A stretch of 37,692 nt of DNA from a virus, in IMG/VR virus record IMGVR_UViG_3300032087_004322, positions 1-37,692 of that record, one strand, 5' to 3'. Below the pieces are notes generated by a model, which had not been told where the DNA came from, did not search any database, and saw only the letters and a program-made list of their open reading frames with translations. Positions 1-7,711 of this stretch are shown here, piece by piece. The position numbers and the translations under genes are program-made. Position 1 is the first letter of the stretch; every line of letters starts with the position of its first letter.

Positions 1-2
1 AA

Positions 3-83
3 GCTGGTCAGACCGTGATAGTTGCCAAAGGTGCAGAACAAGCAATTAAATTTATAGAAAATCTCACGAAAGGAGATGTATGA
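3..83 (+). CDS. 3' end of an unidentified upstream gene (partial)
   Basis: An open frame enters from the window edge at base 3 and reads 26 codons (starting AGQTVIVAKGAEQ, ending NLTKGDV) to TGA at 81-83. The stop overlaps the ATG of the next gene as ATGA, the usual coupled-gene arrangement here. Too little is visible to assign a family. It may simply be the tail of the early/replication operon if the genome is circular, which is inference. Confidence 0.45.
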   Translation, partial: AGQTVIVAKGAEQAIKFIENLTKGDV

Positions 84-373
84 GTGGAAACAAATTAGGA
101 GGGCTAAAAGCAAGAGACACTAACAGAAAAAGATATGGTGAGGACTATTACGCCAAAGTGGGCAAACTTGGAGGACTGAACTATAACCCAGACAAGCCAA
201 AGGGATTCGCACATCCTAATTCTGATCCTAGAAAGGCAGGAAAGCTTGGTGGAATGATTAGCAGGCGTGGAAAGTCTAAGAAAACTATAGACCACGACAA
301 AGCAAAAGCAGAATTTGACAAAATTAAAGAAAAGATTGGCGAGCAGTATGAAGATATTGGGAAAATCAACTAA
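80..373 (+). CDS. GKLGG-repeat small basic protein
   Basis: A 97-residue, lysine/glycine-rich soluble protein with three copies of a K-L-G-G motif (NKLGG near residue 5, GKLGG near 28 and again near 53). The repeats recall the KGG/Con-10-like stress-protein repeat and small proteins often found in phages of Gram-positive bacteria; function is unknown. The C-terminal third is a charged helix rich in K and E. The start is supported by AAAGGAG 5 bases upstream. It overlaps the previous gene by ATGA, and the following membrane protein starts inside its 3' end, so the three look co-transcribed. Confidence 0.7.
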   Translation: MSGNKLGGLKARDTNRKRYGEDYYAKVGKLGGLNYNPDKPKGFAHPNSDPRKAGKLGGMISRRGKSKKTIDHDKAKAEFDKIKEKIGEQYEDIGKIN

Positions 374-518
374 GTACTCAATAACTAAAGACCAAACAGA
401 CTATATTGTTGTGAGGCTCTTAATAGCTTTTGCAATGTTAGGGTTAATAGTTTGGCTATCTTCGGCAATCTTAGAAACAGCAATCGTGGTCGGGATGAAG
501 ATAGGCGATCATTTGTAA
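348..518 (+). CDS. Small membrane protein
   Basis: About 56 residues with one long hydrophobic stretch (roughly residues 20-45, including LLIAFAMLGLIVWL), predicted to span the membrane, after a basic, polar N-terminus. I chose ATG 348. A TTG at 315 would add 11 residues and lengthen the overlap with the upstream gene from 26 to 59 bases. No good ribosome binding site is seen for either start, so translational coupling to the upstream gene is likely. No family recognised. Confidence 0.5.
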   Translation: MKILGKSTKYSITKDQTDYIVVRLLIAFAMLGLIVWLSSAILETAIVVGMKIGDHL

Positions 519-580
519 AAATGTTAAATAACTAAACTAAGTGCTTGCGTGAGATGATTTGCTCTCTCAGAAAAAGGTAA

Positions 581-637
581 ATGGAACGCTACGGATTTTA
601 TAGCACAGCAGTAGTGGACAGCCAGCTTAGAAACTAA
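581..637 (+). CDS. Possible 18-residue microprotein
   Basis: ATG 581 is preceded closely by AAAAAGG and opens a short frame (MERYGFYSTAVVDSQLRN) ending in TAA. It fills part of the 130-base gap after the membrane protein. Support is only the ribosome binding site and gene-dense context. It may be spurious. Confidence 0.25.
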   Translation: MERYGFYSTAVVDSQLRN

Positions 638-650
638 TGAAAGGAAGCAA

Positions 651-788
651 ATGGACAAAAGAATAAAGTTTTTAATCAAAGATTTGATAGCTAAAGAAAT
701 TTTATATGAGCTACTGAAAAACGATTGTGATAAAAAATCACAAAAGGTAGTAGAAGATTATATAAAAAAATTGGAGGAGAAGGTATGA
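651..788 (+). CDS. Small helical protein, 45 aa
   Basis: ATG 651 follows AAAGGAAGC, a good ribosome binding site. The product (MDKRIKFLIKDLIAKEILYE... ending KKLEEKV) is a highly charged, probably all-helical peptide. Its TGA overlaps ATG 785 of an 11-codon frame (785-820), whose own TGA overlaps ATG 817, giving a chain of ATGA couplings. The chain supports real translation of at least the outer two frames. No family recognised. Confidence 0.5.
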   Translation: MDKRIKFLIKDLIAKEILYELLKNDCDKKSQKVVEDYIKKLEEKV

Positions 789-816
789 AAAAGTTTATAA
801 AAATAACGGGGGTAAA

Positions 817-954
817 ATGATATTTTTACTAATAATTTTACTAACAATAGCAACAATAACAACACTTGTTTTTTTACAGAGCGAACCCTGCATACGCCAA
901 CAGCGAGGCTATAGCTGTCGAGGACGAGTTTGTAAAGGTAATAAACCTCATTAA
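817..954 (+). CDS. Small membrane-anchored protein with Cys-rich tail
   Basis: 45 residues. A strongly hydrophobic N-terminus (residues 2-20, I/L/T-rich) looks like a signal anchor. It is followed by a short basic tail with three cysteines (EPCIRQQRGYSCRGRVCKG). It starts at an ATGA overlap with a tiny upstream frame, and GGGGGT lies just upstream. Function unknown. Being a short membrane peptide in an accessory block, it could be a host-interaction protein, which is inference only. Confidence 0.45.
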   Translation: MIFLLIILLTIATITTLVFLQSEPCIRQQRGYSCRGRVCKGNKPH

Positions 955-971
955 ATGAAAGGAGTAAATAA

Positions 972-1130
972 ATGAAATTTTTCTCAACATTTACAGGTAT
1001 AGGAGGATTTGAAATTGGAATACAAAATGCTTATTTACGACACCTACAACAGGTCGCTCTTGAAGCAAAAGCGGCAATCCAAGCTCTTAAAACTACTGCG
1101 CAAAGGAGCGATTATGCTGGTATATTCTGA
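972..1130 (+). pseudogene. Truncated DNA cytosine-5 methyltransferase (N-terminal motif I only)
   Basis: Reads MKFFSTFTGIGGFEIGIQNA and then 32 further residues to TGA. The first 18 residues match the N-terminus and AdoMet-binding motif I of C5-cytosine methyltransferases (F-x-G-I-G-G-F-E-x-G-I). The catalytic PC motif, the ENV motif and the target-recognition domain are all absent, since full enzymes run to 300 or more residues. It has a usable site (GGAGTAAATAA) before ATG 972, so a 52-residue peptide could still be made. Its end overlaps the next gene's start by 17 bases. Best read as the remnant of a deleted methyltransferase gene. Confidence 0.6.
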
Positions 1131-1323
1131 ATCACACGACCATAGTCCAAGAGATTTTGACAAAATAGAGATACCGAAATATGAGGACAAGCACTCTAGG
1201 CTATACTTTCAGCCAAACACCAACCCTCAGAAAGCACACAAAAATGGCTTTAGACTTGCAATAAGAGAACTTAAACGCCTAAATCCTCATTTAGCCACTC
1301 CCCCAATAAAAGGAAAGGATTAG
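1114..1323 (+). CDS. Hypothetical protein, 69 aa
   Basis: I place the start at ATG 1114 because AAAGGAG sits at 1102-1108 with a good spacer. A longer frame from TTG 1009 would overlap the methyltransferase remnant and has no such site. The product (MLVYSESHDHSPRDFDKIEI...) is hydrophilic, with a basic C-terminal half (FRLAIRELKRLNPH). No family recognised. It is followed after one base by the zinc-ribbon gene. Confidence 0.45.
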   Translation: MLVYSESHDHSPRDFDKIEIPKYEDKHSRLYFQPNTNPQKAHKNGFRLAIRELKRLNPHLATPPIKGKD

Positions 1324-1324
1324 T

Positions 1325-1510
1325 ATGAGCAAGCTACAGCCGACATCACCAAAAACCTGCAAACAGAAGCACATGTACCATAGCAACGAAACGGCTAGAA
1401 GAGCACAAAAGCGTAGAAACAAAGCTGCTGGCTTTAAATATCTATCCCGATACCAATGCAACAATTGTGGATTTTGGCACTTAACCACCCAAAAACAAGT
1501 AAAAGAATAA
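1325..1510 (+). CDS. Small zinc-ribbon-like protein
   Basis: 61 residues, very basic. The C-terminal half carries the pattern Y-Q-C-N-N-C-G-F-W-H-L-T-T-Q, which I recognise as a widespread phage/Actinobacteria microprotein motif (YxCxxCgxWHLT). Two cysteines plus the histidine and an upstream C-x-H (residues 12-16) could hold one metal ion. Function is not established; nucleic-acid binding is plausible. Start ATG 1325 is preceded by AAAGGAAAGG. Confidence 0.65.
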   Translation: MSKLQPTSPKTCKQKHMYHSNETARRAQKRRNKAAGFKYLSRYQCNNCGFWHLTTQKQVKE

Positions 1511-1522
1511 TAGGAGTAATAA

Positions 1523-1828
1523 ATGAGTAAAATTAGGATAGAAAAGATTGAGTCAACTATTGTATTAAACCAGGACTCAGCACAGCTTTTAGTAGATGCA
1601 CTACTTAGTTACGCTAGTTCTTTAACGCAAGACCGAGATAATTGCAAATGTAGTTACTGCGAAAAACCAGAACAAAGAGCTAAAAAAATACTGGATATAT
1701 ATTTTGAGGCTTACCCATTATCTAAAGTGGCTAGACACGCCATAGGCATACCCACTCTAAAAGAAATTGAAGATAGGATACAAGCCTCTCTTAAAGATGG
1801 AGAGAACCAGTTAGGTGAGAAGTCATGA
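1523..1828 (+). CDS. Hypothetical protein with CxCxxC motif, 101 aa
   Basis: Soluble protein, predicted mostly helical, with C-K-C-S-Y-C-E near residues 42-48 as a possible metal site. Good site TAGGAG before ATG 1523. It overlaps the next gene by ATGA at 1825-1828. I do not recognise a family. Confidence 0.6.
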   Translation: MSKIRIEKIESTIVLNQDSAQLLVDALLSYASSLTQDRDNCKCSYCEKPEQRAKKILDIYFEAYPLSKVARHAIGIPTLKEIEDRIQASLKDGENQLGEKS

Positions 1829-2013
1829 GTAGTATTGCTTACGATATTGAAACTGGCACACCATATACGATGATTAAAGGTATACCGCATAAATTAGTAA
1901 CTGAATATAGTGAAGATAAAGATGGCATGACTGTAACGGCTAAGTTTGTGCCAGCAAAATCCCTACCTAATAACGATAAGCAACCTAACCCAGTACAGGA
2001 GAAGCAAGAATGA
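1825..2013 (+). CDS. Hypothetical protein, 62 aa
   Basis: A short acidic to neutral protein (MSSIAYDIETGTPYTMIKGI...) with a polar Gln/Pro-rich tail. Coupled to the preceding gene by ATGA overlap and to the next short frame in the same way at 2010-2013. No recognisable family. Confidence 0.5.
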   Translation: MSSIAYDIETGTPYTMIKGIPHKLVTEYSEDKDGMTVTAKFVPAKSLPNNDKQPNPVQEKQE

Positions 2014-2084
2014 AACACTTACAACCCATATTACAGGAACTAGTACACAGCATTTCAAGTATCAGAGCTGGCAAAATGCACTAA
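2010..2084 (+). CDS. Possible 24-residue microprotein
   Basis: ATG 2010 overlaps the previous stop (ATGA), with GGAG 8-9 bases upstream. It reads MKHLQPILQELVHSISSIRA and stops at 2084. Amphipathic helix-like. The alternative frame from about 2009 to 2119 is open and Trp/His-rich but lacks a start codon, so one of the two may reflect a decayed or frameshifted gene. Confidence 0.3.
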   Translation: MKHLQPILQELVHSISSIRAGKMH

Positions 2085-2149
2085 ATAAATGGCACGCTAG
2101 AAGCCCTCATTGGTGGTAGGAATTTAACAATTAAACGAAAGGAACAATC

Positions 2150-2311
2150 ATGCTAATACAAGACATAACACCAGCAAAAGATGAACTAGACAGAGCAATA
2201 GCCAAGAACCAATACTTCATAACAAGACTAAGCGACTGGCGGAGCAAGAAAATTGAGGTGCAAGAACCGCTAGTAGTGAACAAACTATCAGGGTGCCACT
2301 TCCAGTTATAA
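2150..2311 (+). CDS. Small helical protein, 53 aa
   Basis: ATG 2150 follows CGAAAGGAACAATC, a good ribosome binding site. The product starts MLIQDITPAKDELDRAIAKN and is rich in charged residues, probably an N-terminal helix pair. It is the last gene before the promoter and leader that open the packaging operon. No family recognised. Confidence 0.5.
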   Translation: MLIQDITPAKDELDRAIAKNQYFITRLSDWRSKKIEVQEPLVVNKLSGCHFQL

Positions 2312-2411
2312 CTCATAACATTATATGGGTCGCTATATAGAGGTTATGGGGAAATATACCCTCACCATATGGCAGTTTGTTTGAGGTGTGATAGAAAATA
2401 TTTGTAAGAGG

Positions 2412-2420
2412 TGGTATAAT
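2412..2420 (+). promoter_or_regulatory. Extended -10 promoter (TGGTATAAT)
   Basis: A TG-n-TATAAT element in a gene-free stretch, with no clear -35 box at 17 bp. Extended -10 promoters work without one. It points toward the packaging genes. The same TGnTATAAT form recurs at five other intergenic sites in the window. Confidence 0.6.
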
Positions 2421-2426
2421 AAAACC

Positions 2427-2600
2427 AAACCCCAAGCTGTAATTTCTGAAAAAAGTTACAGCATATTAGAACTTCTACCAGAGCTGGTCTGCTTACCCAC
2501 CAAGATAGGCCAGCTAGAACCTTTGACCAGGCTCTGTGCAAAAAGAACTTGAACTGTAAAACATCTCTTTTCTTGCACAACCTGGTAGGCGTTTTAATGA
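2427..2600 (+). ncRNA. Structured leader RNA upstream of the packaging operon
   Basis: The ~190 bases between the promoter and the ParB-like gene have no convincing ORF but hold three perfect or nested hairpins. GCTGTAA (2436-2442) pairs with TTACAGC (2456-2462). AGCTGG (2482-2487) pairs with CCAGCT (2510-2515), with outer TTCT/AGAA. ACCAGG (2526-2531) pairs with CCTGGT (2581-2586), enclosing GTGCAA (2536-2541) with TTGCAC (2573-2578). The position suggests a 5'-UTR regulator, a packaging-related RNA or a pac-site element; none of these is proven. The rest of 2312-2411 shows nothing recognisable. Confidence 0.45.
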
Positions 2601-2615
2601 ATAGAAGGGGAATGA

Positions 2616-3155
2616 GTGGAACGATTACCAATAAGTAAACTTGCAAACAGCACAGGGCAGATAGATGGAGTGCCTGCTAATCCAAGAACAATAAAAAAAG
2701 ACGACTACGACAAACTAATCAAGAGCCTGCAGGAAGACCCAGACTTCCTAAACCACAAGCCACTGCATGTATATCAGCAGGGCGATAAATATGTCGTGCT
2801 AGGCGGTAACCAACGCTTGAAAGCACTCAAAGAGCTTGATTACAAAGAAGTACCCTGTACCCTGTACAAGCCTGAAACACCGCCAGAAGTGCTTAGAGCA
2901 AGGGTTATGAAGGACAATGCAGAGTTCGGTAGCTGGGATATGGACATGCTCGCCAATGAGTGGAGCGATTTTCCGTTGGCTTATTGGGGCGTTGATTTAC
3001 CAGAAGATTGGCTACAAGACGAGCAGGAAGTGATTAGATTATCAGATGGTAAAGATGTAAGACAAGAATATTTAATTGGAATGTCAGTTCCCCCTGTAAT
3101 GATGGCTCAAGTAGCACATCAAGTCTATGAACAGCTTATAGAGGTAACACAATGA
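2616..3155 (+). CDS. ParB-like nuclease-domain protein
   Basis: 179 residues. The N-terminal ~115 match the ParB/sulfiredoxin fold of phage ParB-like proteins, including PLHVYQQGDKYVVLGGNQRL with the signature G-G-N-Q-R and then ALKELDYKEVPC. A following MKDNAEFGSWDMDMLANEW segment is typical of the phage family. Many relatives continue into a DNA methyltransferase domain; here the protein ends after a short C-terminal helix. The start is GTG 2616 with AAGGGG at about 2604-2609. It lies directly before the terminase genes with a 4-base overlap, a common phage arrangement, so a role in packaging or genome processing is likely. Confidence 0.75.
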   Translation: MERLPISKLANSTGQIDGVPANPRTIKKDDYDKLIKSLQEDPDFLNHKPLHVYQQGDKYVVLGGNQRLKALKELDYKEVPCTLYKPETPPEVLRARVMKDNAEFGSWDMDMLANEWSDFPLAYWGVDLPEDWLQDEQEVIRLSDGKDVRQEYLIGMSVPPVMMAQVAHQVYEQLIEVTQ

Positions 3156-3526
3156 CCGATTCAAAGCAAACGGGACTAACTAGAGATGAAAAAGGTCGTA
3201 TTACGGGCGGGCATCCACCTAACGGATTAGACAAGAATCCTCAGAACCGCAGTAATGGCAAATGGAACAAAAATGATAGCTACTCATACCAGCTAAACAT
3301 GATGGATCGTCTCACCGTCAAAGAATTCAAAGACTGGATCAACAAACACCCAGAAGATGTGAGAACAATGGCACAAGAAAAAGCATACAACGCCCAAATA
3401 AAAGCTAGAAAAGACTTAGCTTATCTAAAAGAGGTTACCGACAGAACAGAGGGTAAAGCTCCACAAACTATAGATCAGAACAACACCGGTGAATTAACGA
3501 TACGGATTAAGAGTTTTGAAGAATAG
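3152..3526 (+). CDS. Terminase small subunit candidate
   Basis: 124 residues, basic. The N-terminal part (GRITGGHPPNGLDKNPQNRS) resembles the flexible G/P/N-rich start of DUF5681-type small terminases. A helical middle precedes a conserved-looking ending (TDRTEGKAPQTID) that I associate with TerS proteins. Overlap of 4 bases with the ParB-like gene and position directly before the large terminase support the call. It would recognise phage DNA and hand it to TerL. Confidence 0.65.
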   Translation: MTDSKQTGLTRDEKGRITGGHPPNGLDKNPQNRSNGKWNKNDSYSYQLNMMDRLTVKEFKDWINKHPEDVRTMAQEKAYNAQIKARKDLAYLKEVTDRTEGKAPQTIDQNNTGELTIRIKSFEE

Positions 3527-3536
3527 GTGGTAACAG

Positions 3537-4835
3537 TTGGAAACAGTACTACCACATCACTTTGAGCCAAGAATCTATCAGAGAGGCTTTTGGAATGCGG
3601 CTGATAAGTTACTCCGAATAGTAACAGTATGGCCTCGCCGTGCAGGTAAGGATAAGACGATGTATAACAAACTAATAGAGAAGGCTGTTCGGCGTAAGGG
3701 CAACTATTTCTACATCTTCCCTGAATACAATCAAGGTAAAAAAGCCCTCTGGACGAATATAGACAAAGACGGGTTCAGGACGATTGACCACGCTCCCAAA
3801 GATATTGTGCGACGCACCAATAATACTGAAATGCTGATAGAGCTAGTCAACGGCTCAACAATTCAAATAGTCGGCGCAAGTAGTATAGACAGGGTAGTAG
3901 GCTCAAACCCAGCCGGTGTAGTCTTTAGTGAATACTCACTAATTGATCCGATGGTCTGGGGCTATGTGCTACCGATACTGGCCGAGAACAAAGGCTTCGC
4001 TTGGTTCAACTTTACGCCAAGAGGCGCTAACCACGCTAAGAGACTACTAGAACAGGCTAGAGACAACCCTGATTGGTATGCACAACACCTGAACGCTGAA
4101 GATTGCGGTGTATTTAGTAGTCAAGAACTGGTCAAGATACGAGACGAATACTTTGAGCTGTACGGTGACTATCACTTATTTGAACAAGAGTTTATGACCA
4201 GCTTTGACGCGCCAGTAATGGGGGCTTACTATGCTACTCACATCAAACGGGCCAAAGACGAGAACCGCATAACATCAGTGCCATACGACAGCGCTGTACC
4301 CGTTCATACTGCGTGGGATCTGGGTATTGGTGATGCAACTGCCATTTGGTTTTATCAGACAATCGGTAAAGAGATACACATAATAGATTACTACGAGAAT
4401 AACGGCGAAGGATTAGCTCACTATGGCAACATCCTAAACGGCAAGGGTTACGCCTATGGCCGACACTACTTTCCGCACGATGGTAAAGCTAAAGAATTAG
4501 GCACTGGCAAAACTAGACAAGAGGTGGCTAGGCAATATGGCATTAACGCCCAGATACTACCAATGCAATCAGTAGAAGACGGCATTGAGGCGGTACGAAA
4601 CTTAATTGGCAAATGCTGGTTTGATGAAAAGAGATGCGAACGAGGGCTAGATGCACTAACTAACTACTCCAAAGACTTTGACGAGGAACGGAAAATATAT
4701 CGCAACCGACCACGACACGACTGGTCTAGTCACGGATCCGACGCCTTCCGCTATTTAGCAATGGGCTACAAAGAAAATTACGATATACCCCATAGAACAA
4801 GACCTAAACCAAAGAAAGCGAGGTTTCACGTATGA
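3537..4835 (+). CDS. terL: Terminase large subunit (TerL)
   Basis: 432 residues, the usual length. An ATPase domain comes first: Walker A-like VTVWPRRAGKDKTM (residues ~29-42) and Walker B-like region GVVFSEYSL (~127-135), with Ser-Glu where many have Asp-Glu. The C-terminal RNase H-like nuclease shows AWDLGIGDATAIWF (D261, D266) and HDWSSHGSDAFRYLAMG with a late Asp. It cuts concatemers and drives packaging at the portal vertex. The start is TTG 3537 after AGGTGG; no ATG or GTG is nearby. The next gene overlaps by 4 bases. Confidence 0.93.
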   Translation: METVLPHHFEPRIYQRGFWNAADKLLRIVTVWPRRAGKDKTMYNKLIEKAVRRKGNYFYIFPEYNQGKKALWTNIDKDGFRTIDHAPKDIVRRTNNTEMLIELVNGSTIQIVGASSIDRVVGSNPAGVVFSEYSLIDPMVWGYVLPILAENKGFAWFNFTPRGANHAKRLLEQARDNPDWYAQHLNAEDCGVFSSQELVKIRDEYFELYGDYHLFEQEFMTSFDAPVMGAYYATHIKRAKDENRITSVPYDSAVPVHTAWDLGIGDATAIWFYQTIGKEIHIIDYYENNGEGLAHYGNILNGKGYAYGRHYFPHDGKAKELGTGKTRQEVARQYGINAQILPMQSVEDGIEAVRNLIGKCWFDEKRCERGLDALTNYSKDFDEERKIYRNRPRHDWSSHGSDAFRYLAMGYKENYDIPHRTRPKPKKARFHV

Positions 4836-5101
4836 AAATAGACTATAAAACAGTTGACGCTAGACACTTTAAGCAAACAGGTGTTGAACTAGTCAAGAAA
4901 ATTAGCAAATTATGCGATGAGAAGATAAGCAAAGCCCCAATCTGGACTAAAGAAGCTGTACCGTCAACCCTACTAATAACCCCCGATCAATTCAAAGAGT
5001 TTGGACGACTGCAAGAAGAACCTAGTGCCGAACCAACCGGCAAAGAACTATTTAAAACAGGAGGTGGCTATATGCTAGAAATAAAGGTGGTAGAAGGATG
5101 A
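4832..5101 (+). CDS. Hypothetical protein, 89 aa
   Basis: Basic to neutral soluble protein between TerL and the portal gene, coupled to both neighbours by ATGA overlaps. No transmembrane segment and no recognised motif. Its position suggests a packaging or head-assembly accessory role, which is inference. Confidence 0.6.
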   Translation: MKIDYKTVDARHFKQTGVELVKKISKLCDEKISKAPIWTKEAVPSTLLITPDQFKEFGRLQEEPSAEPTGKELFKTGGGYMLEIKVVEG

Positions 5102-5397
5102 ACGAACAACCAGAATATGGCACGGTAGACTGGGAAGAAACAAATTCAGATGGCACGACGACAGTAAACGAGACGGGCTTTTACAACGGCATAATAAACA
5201 AACGCAAAGTATCCATCAGAAAAGATATAGTTACAAACGAGTCGGACTGGTTAAAAGACTTGCTGGCGAATTTATCACCAATGAAAGGCGACAGCCCGAG
5301 CGTAAACATCAACATCAAGAAAGACAAATTCAAAAAACCCTATATGATACAGATAACTTGGGTGACTGAGAATTATCATAAAAGAATAGATAAATAA
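5098..5397 (+). CDS. Hypothetical protein, 99 aa
   Basis: Soluble protein with a Thr/Asn-rich N-terminus and a basic C-terminus, likely beta-rich. Coupled by a 4-base overlap to the upstream gene. It is the last gene before the portal promoter. Family not recognised. Confidence 0.6.
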   Translation: MNEQPEYGTVDWEETNSDGTTTVNETGFYNGIINKRKVSIRKDIVTNESDWLKDLLANLSPMKGDSPSVNINIKKDKFKKPYMIQITWVTENYHKRIDK

Positions 5398-5399
5398 TA

Positions 5400-5408
5400 T
5401 GGTATAAT
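5400..5408 (+). promoter_or_regulatory. Extended -10 promoter (TGGTATAAT) before the portal gene
   Basis: Identical nonamer to the one at 2412, lying between the stop at 5397 and the portal start at 5464. No strong -35 box. Predicted transcription start is about 5415, giving a ~49-base leader. Confidence 0.6.
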
Positions 5409-5430
5409 TACCATTAAAGGTAGCCTAGTC

Positions 5431-5461
5431 GTCGTTACACCTGCCAACAAGAGGTAACGAC
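5431..5461 (+). promoter_or_regulatory. Leader hairpin covering the portal ribosome binding site
   Basis: A perfect 8-bp stem pairs GTCGTTAC (5431-5438) with GTAACGAC (5454-5461). The AAGAGG ribosome binding site (5449-5454) sits at the loop/stem junction and the GTG start follows two bases after the stem. This could tune translation of the portal protein. Confidence 0.5.
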
Positions 5462-5463
5462 CA

Positions 5464-7395
5464 GTGCAATATATTACCGATTCTAATGAGCTACATAAGC
5501 TCTACACTCAAAGTAAACAAGAATCAGACCAGTGGCGAGAAGATTACCACGAGTTTGAACGACTAGCCGATAACGATTTAATTGATGACCTAGACCCGAG
5601 CTTACCAGAGGTCAATGACGGCACGCTAAGTGCCTCACTTTATAAACTACCAAAACGAATAGTTAGCAACGAGCTAACAGGCACAGCCAAATCACTAGAC
5701 CGAGACGAATCGTGGATAAGTGATTTTGCGACAATTCATTGGCAGAATACAATAATACCTAATGCCAACTCTCAAGCACCATTTATTCGTAAATGGAAAG
5801 ACGCTGTAAGAAAATCGGCTATATACGGATCAGTGCCAATAATCACCCTATTTGTTGAGAGGGGCGACTACATCGGCTCAGACTTTATAATTGCTCAACC
5901 GCAAGATGTCAGACTAGAACCTGGCAAAGTATCTGATTATGACAGCAATATAATCTTCTGGGATGTTTACTACACTAAACAGCAGGTACGAGAGATGTTA
6001 GACATTGCCAAGAAGCACAAGAACACCGAAGGTGAAGGTACTTACGATAACTGGGACAAAGACGTACTAAAACAAGCTCTTGAAGATAACGCCCAAGACG
6101 AAAGGGACAACGACCAAGACCACCGCAGGCGCAATGAAAAAAGCACAAAACAACAGGGCATAAAGTTTTGCATAATCTTCCAACGGGGTGTAAATGCACC
6201 ATTCTATATGTATTACCCAAAGAGCAAAAAGAACGCCCGAGAATGGACTAACCAAGACCCGACTGGTGATATGCCAGTCCACTTCCTCTACTGCTACCAA
6301 GACTTTGTAAACCCTTACGGCACGGGCATTGTTAAGCTAGCTGGCGGTACTCAGAACGCCCTAGACTACTTCAGGCAAGCCGATATACTAGCTACCCAAC
6401 TAGGACTCCGACCACCAGTATCAATTGCTGGTGATACTGACGGTCTAGATCTAGATTCAATTGTTTATGAGCAAGATGCACAATGGTTAGTTGGCCAAGC
6501 TCAGATACGCCGAGAAGAACTAAGTAACCAGATTTACTCGCAACTACCTAACCGAATAAGTATGTACAAAATATCACTAAACCAGATGATACCGACTGGT
6601 GATACTTCAATTGCAGCAGGATCGGGTGACACAAATTACAGCAAGACACCAACAGGGGTTAAATTCCAACAACAGAGCCTATCAATAGATGACGAGGACT
6701 TTAAAGACAACCTATACCTAACCTACGAAGCCGTAGCTAAAAGTATGATAAACATCCAGTTTGCCAATATGCAGGGGACTGATTTAGTAAAGCTATCTGA
6801 TGATGAGCGACAACTGCTAGTACAAGGTGGTATGGACTGGCCAGTGGACGAGAACGGCGAACTAATAAACTCTAACGAACTTGAGGTGTTATGGGATGAG
6901 GTACGCTCAACCTTTGACTTTAAAATTGACGCTGATTTAGACAAGGCCAAAGACGACGAGCAACGCCTAGAATCACTACTAAAGATAGTTGAGCTAAGAG
7001 CTAGTGACCCAACCCTAGAGCAATCACTAATGCAAGCTGGAAAACGGCTTAATTTGGGTGAACTATTTAGCTCAATCATCCAGCTAACCTCTGATAACGA
7101 CAAGATAATTCAAGACATTACCCCAGAAGACCAACAACAGCTAGAAATGGCCGAACAACAGCAACAAATGCAAGCTCAACAACCAGAAGTACCAACCGAA
7201 CCCGAAAACGCCCCCGATCAACCTCAAAACGCACCCGAACAAGAGCTAGCGATTATAGACGAGATAATGAAGCAATACCAAGTACCAGAAAATGTAGCTA
7301 GAGCGATGAGAGAGGGTGAACTGATGGGCTTAGATGACGAGGGTATTGCCGAGATAAAAGATATGCTAAGTCAAGAGGTGGTCAACAATGGTTAA
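5464..7395 (+). CDS. Portal protein
   Basis: 643 residues, placed right after TerL. The N-terminal region resembles podovirus-type portals, including an AIYGSVPIITLFVERGDY strand pair and a QPQDVRLEPGK turn. The acidic helical C-terminal part ends in a Q/P-rich tail (about residues 555-600) and a short helix. The portal forms the dodecameric gate of the capsid, receives the terminase and connects to the tail adaptor. Start GTG 5464 with AAGAGG. It overlaps the following gene by 8 bases. Assignment rests on length, position and overall pattern more than on a single motif. Confidence 0.8.
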   Translation: MQYITDSNELHKLYTQSKQESDQWREDYHEFERLADNDLIDDLDPSLPEVNDGTLSASLYKLPKRIVSNELTGTAKSLDRDESWISDFATIHWQNTIIPNANSQAPFIRKWKDAVRKSAIYGSVPIITLFVERGDYIGSDFIIAQPQDVRLEPGKVSDYDSNIIFWDVYYTKQQVREMLDIAKKHKNTEGEGTYDNWDKDVLKQALEDNAQDERDNDQDHRRRNEKSTKQQGIKFCIIFQRGVNAPFYMYYPKSKKNAREWTNQDPTGDMPVHFLYCYQDFVNPYGTGIVKLAGGTQNALDYFRQADILATQLGLRPPVSIAGDTDGLDLDSIVYEQDAQWLVGQAQIRREELSNQIYSQLPNRISMYKISLNQMIPTGDTSIAAGSGDTNYSKTPTGVKFQQQSLSIDDEDFKDNLYLTYEAVAKSMINIQFANMQGTDLVKLSDDERQLLVQGGMDWPVDENGELINSNELEVLWDEVRSTFDFKIDADLDKAKDDEQRLESLLKIVELRASDPTLEQSLMQAGKRLNLGELFSSIIQLTSDNDKIIQDITPEDQQQLEMAEQQQQMQAQQPEVPTEPENAPDQPQNAPEQELAIIDEIMKQYQVPENVARAMREGELMGLDDEGIAEIKDMLSQEVVNNG

Positions 7396-7711
7396 CGATT
7401 CAATCCTATACAGTGGCCAAACCTCAGCCAGTTTTGCTAAAAGCCGTAAGGTTATTGAGAATGAAGCCAAACTAGAAAACCAAAGCAAGATACTGCCAGT
7501 GGCTAAGATACTTGACGATAAAATTAAACGACACCGCGAAGTAATTGCCGGTGAACTAGGCAATATAATCCATATGGAAATGCGAGAAGAAGATGTCAAA
7601 GCAACAATAATGGGGCTAAGGCTTGCTGACCAACGAATGCTACTACTCCAAAACGACTTACGAGCAATTGTTAAAGCTAAACCACTAAAGAAGTCTAAAG
7701 ATGAACAGTGA
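7388..7711 (+). CDS. Hypothetical helical protein, 107 aa
   Basis: Highly charged, almost entirely helix-forming (KSRKVIENEAKLENQSKILP and onward). Lies between portal and scaffold and overlaps both neighbours (8 and 11 bases). Probably a small head-assembly protein; no specific family recognised. Confidence 0.6.
   Translation: MVNDSILYSGQTSASFAKSRKVIENEAKLENQSKILPVAKILDDKIKRHREVIAGELGNIIHMEMREEDVKATIMGLRLADQRMLLLQNDLRAIVKAKPLKKSKDEQ

Noticed and set aside
1009-1113. TTG-started N-terminal extension of the gene at 1114
   Set aside because: It overlaps the methyltransferase remnant, while ATG 1114 has a strong AAAGGAG site.
2009-2119. Trp/His-rich open frame (…HFKYQSWQNALNKWHARS…)
   Set aside because: No start codon in frame; could be a decayed or frameshifted gene, but it cannot be supported as a CDS.
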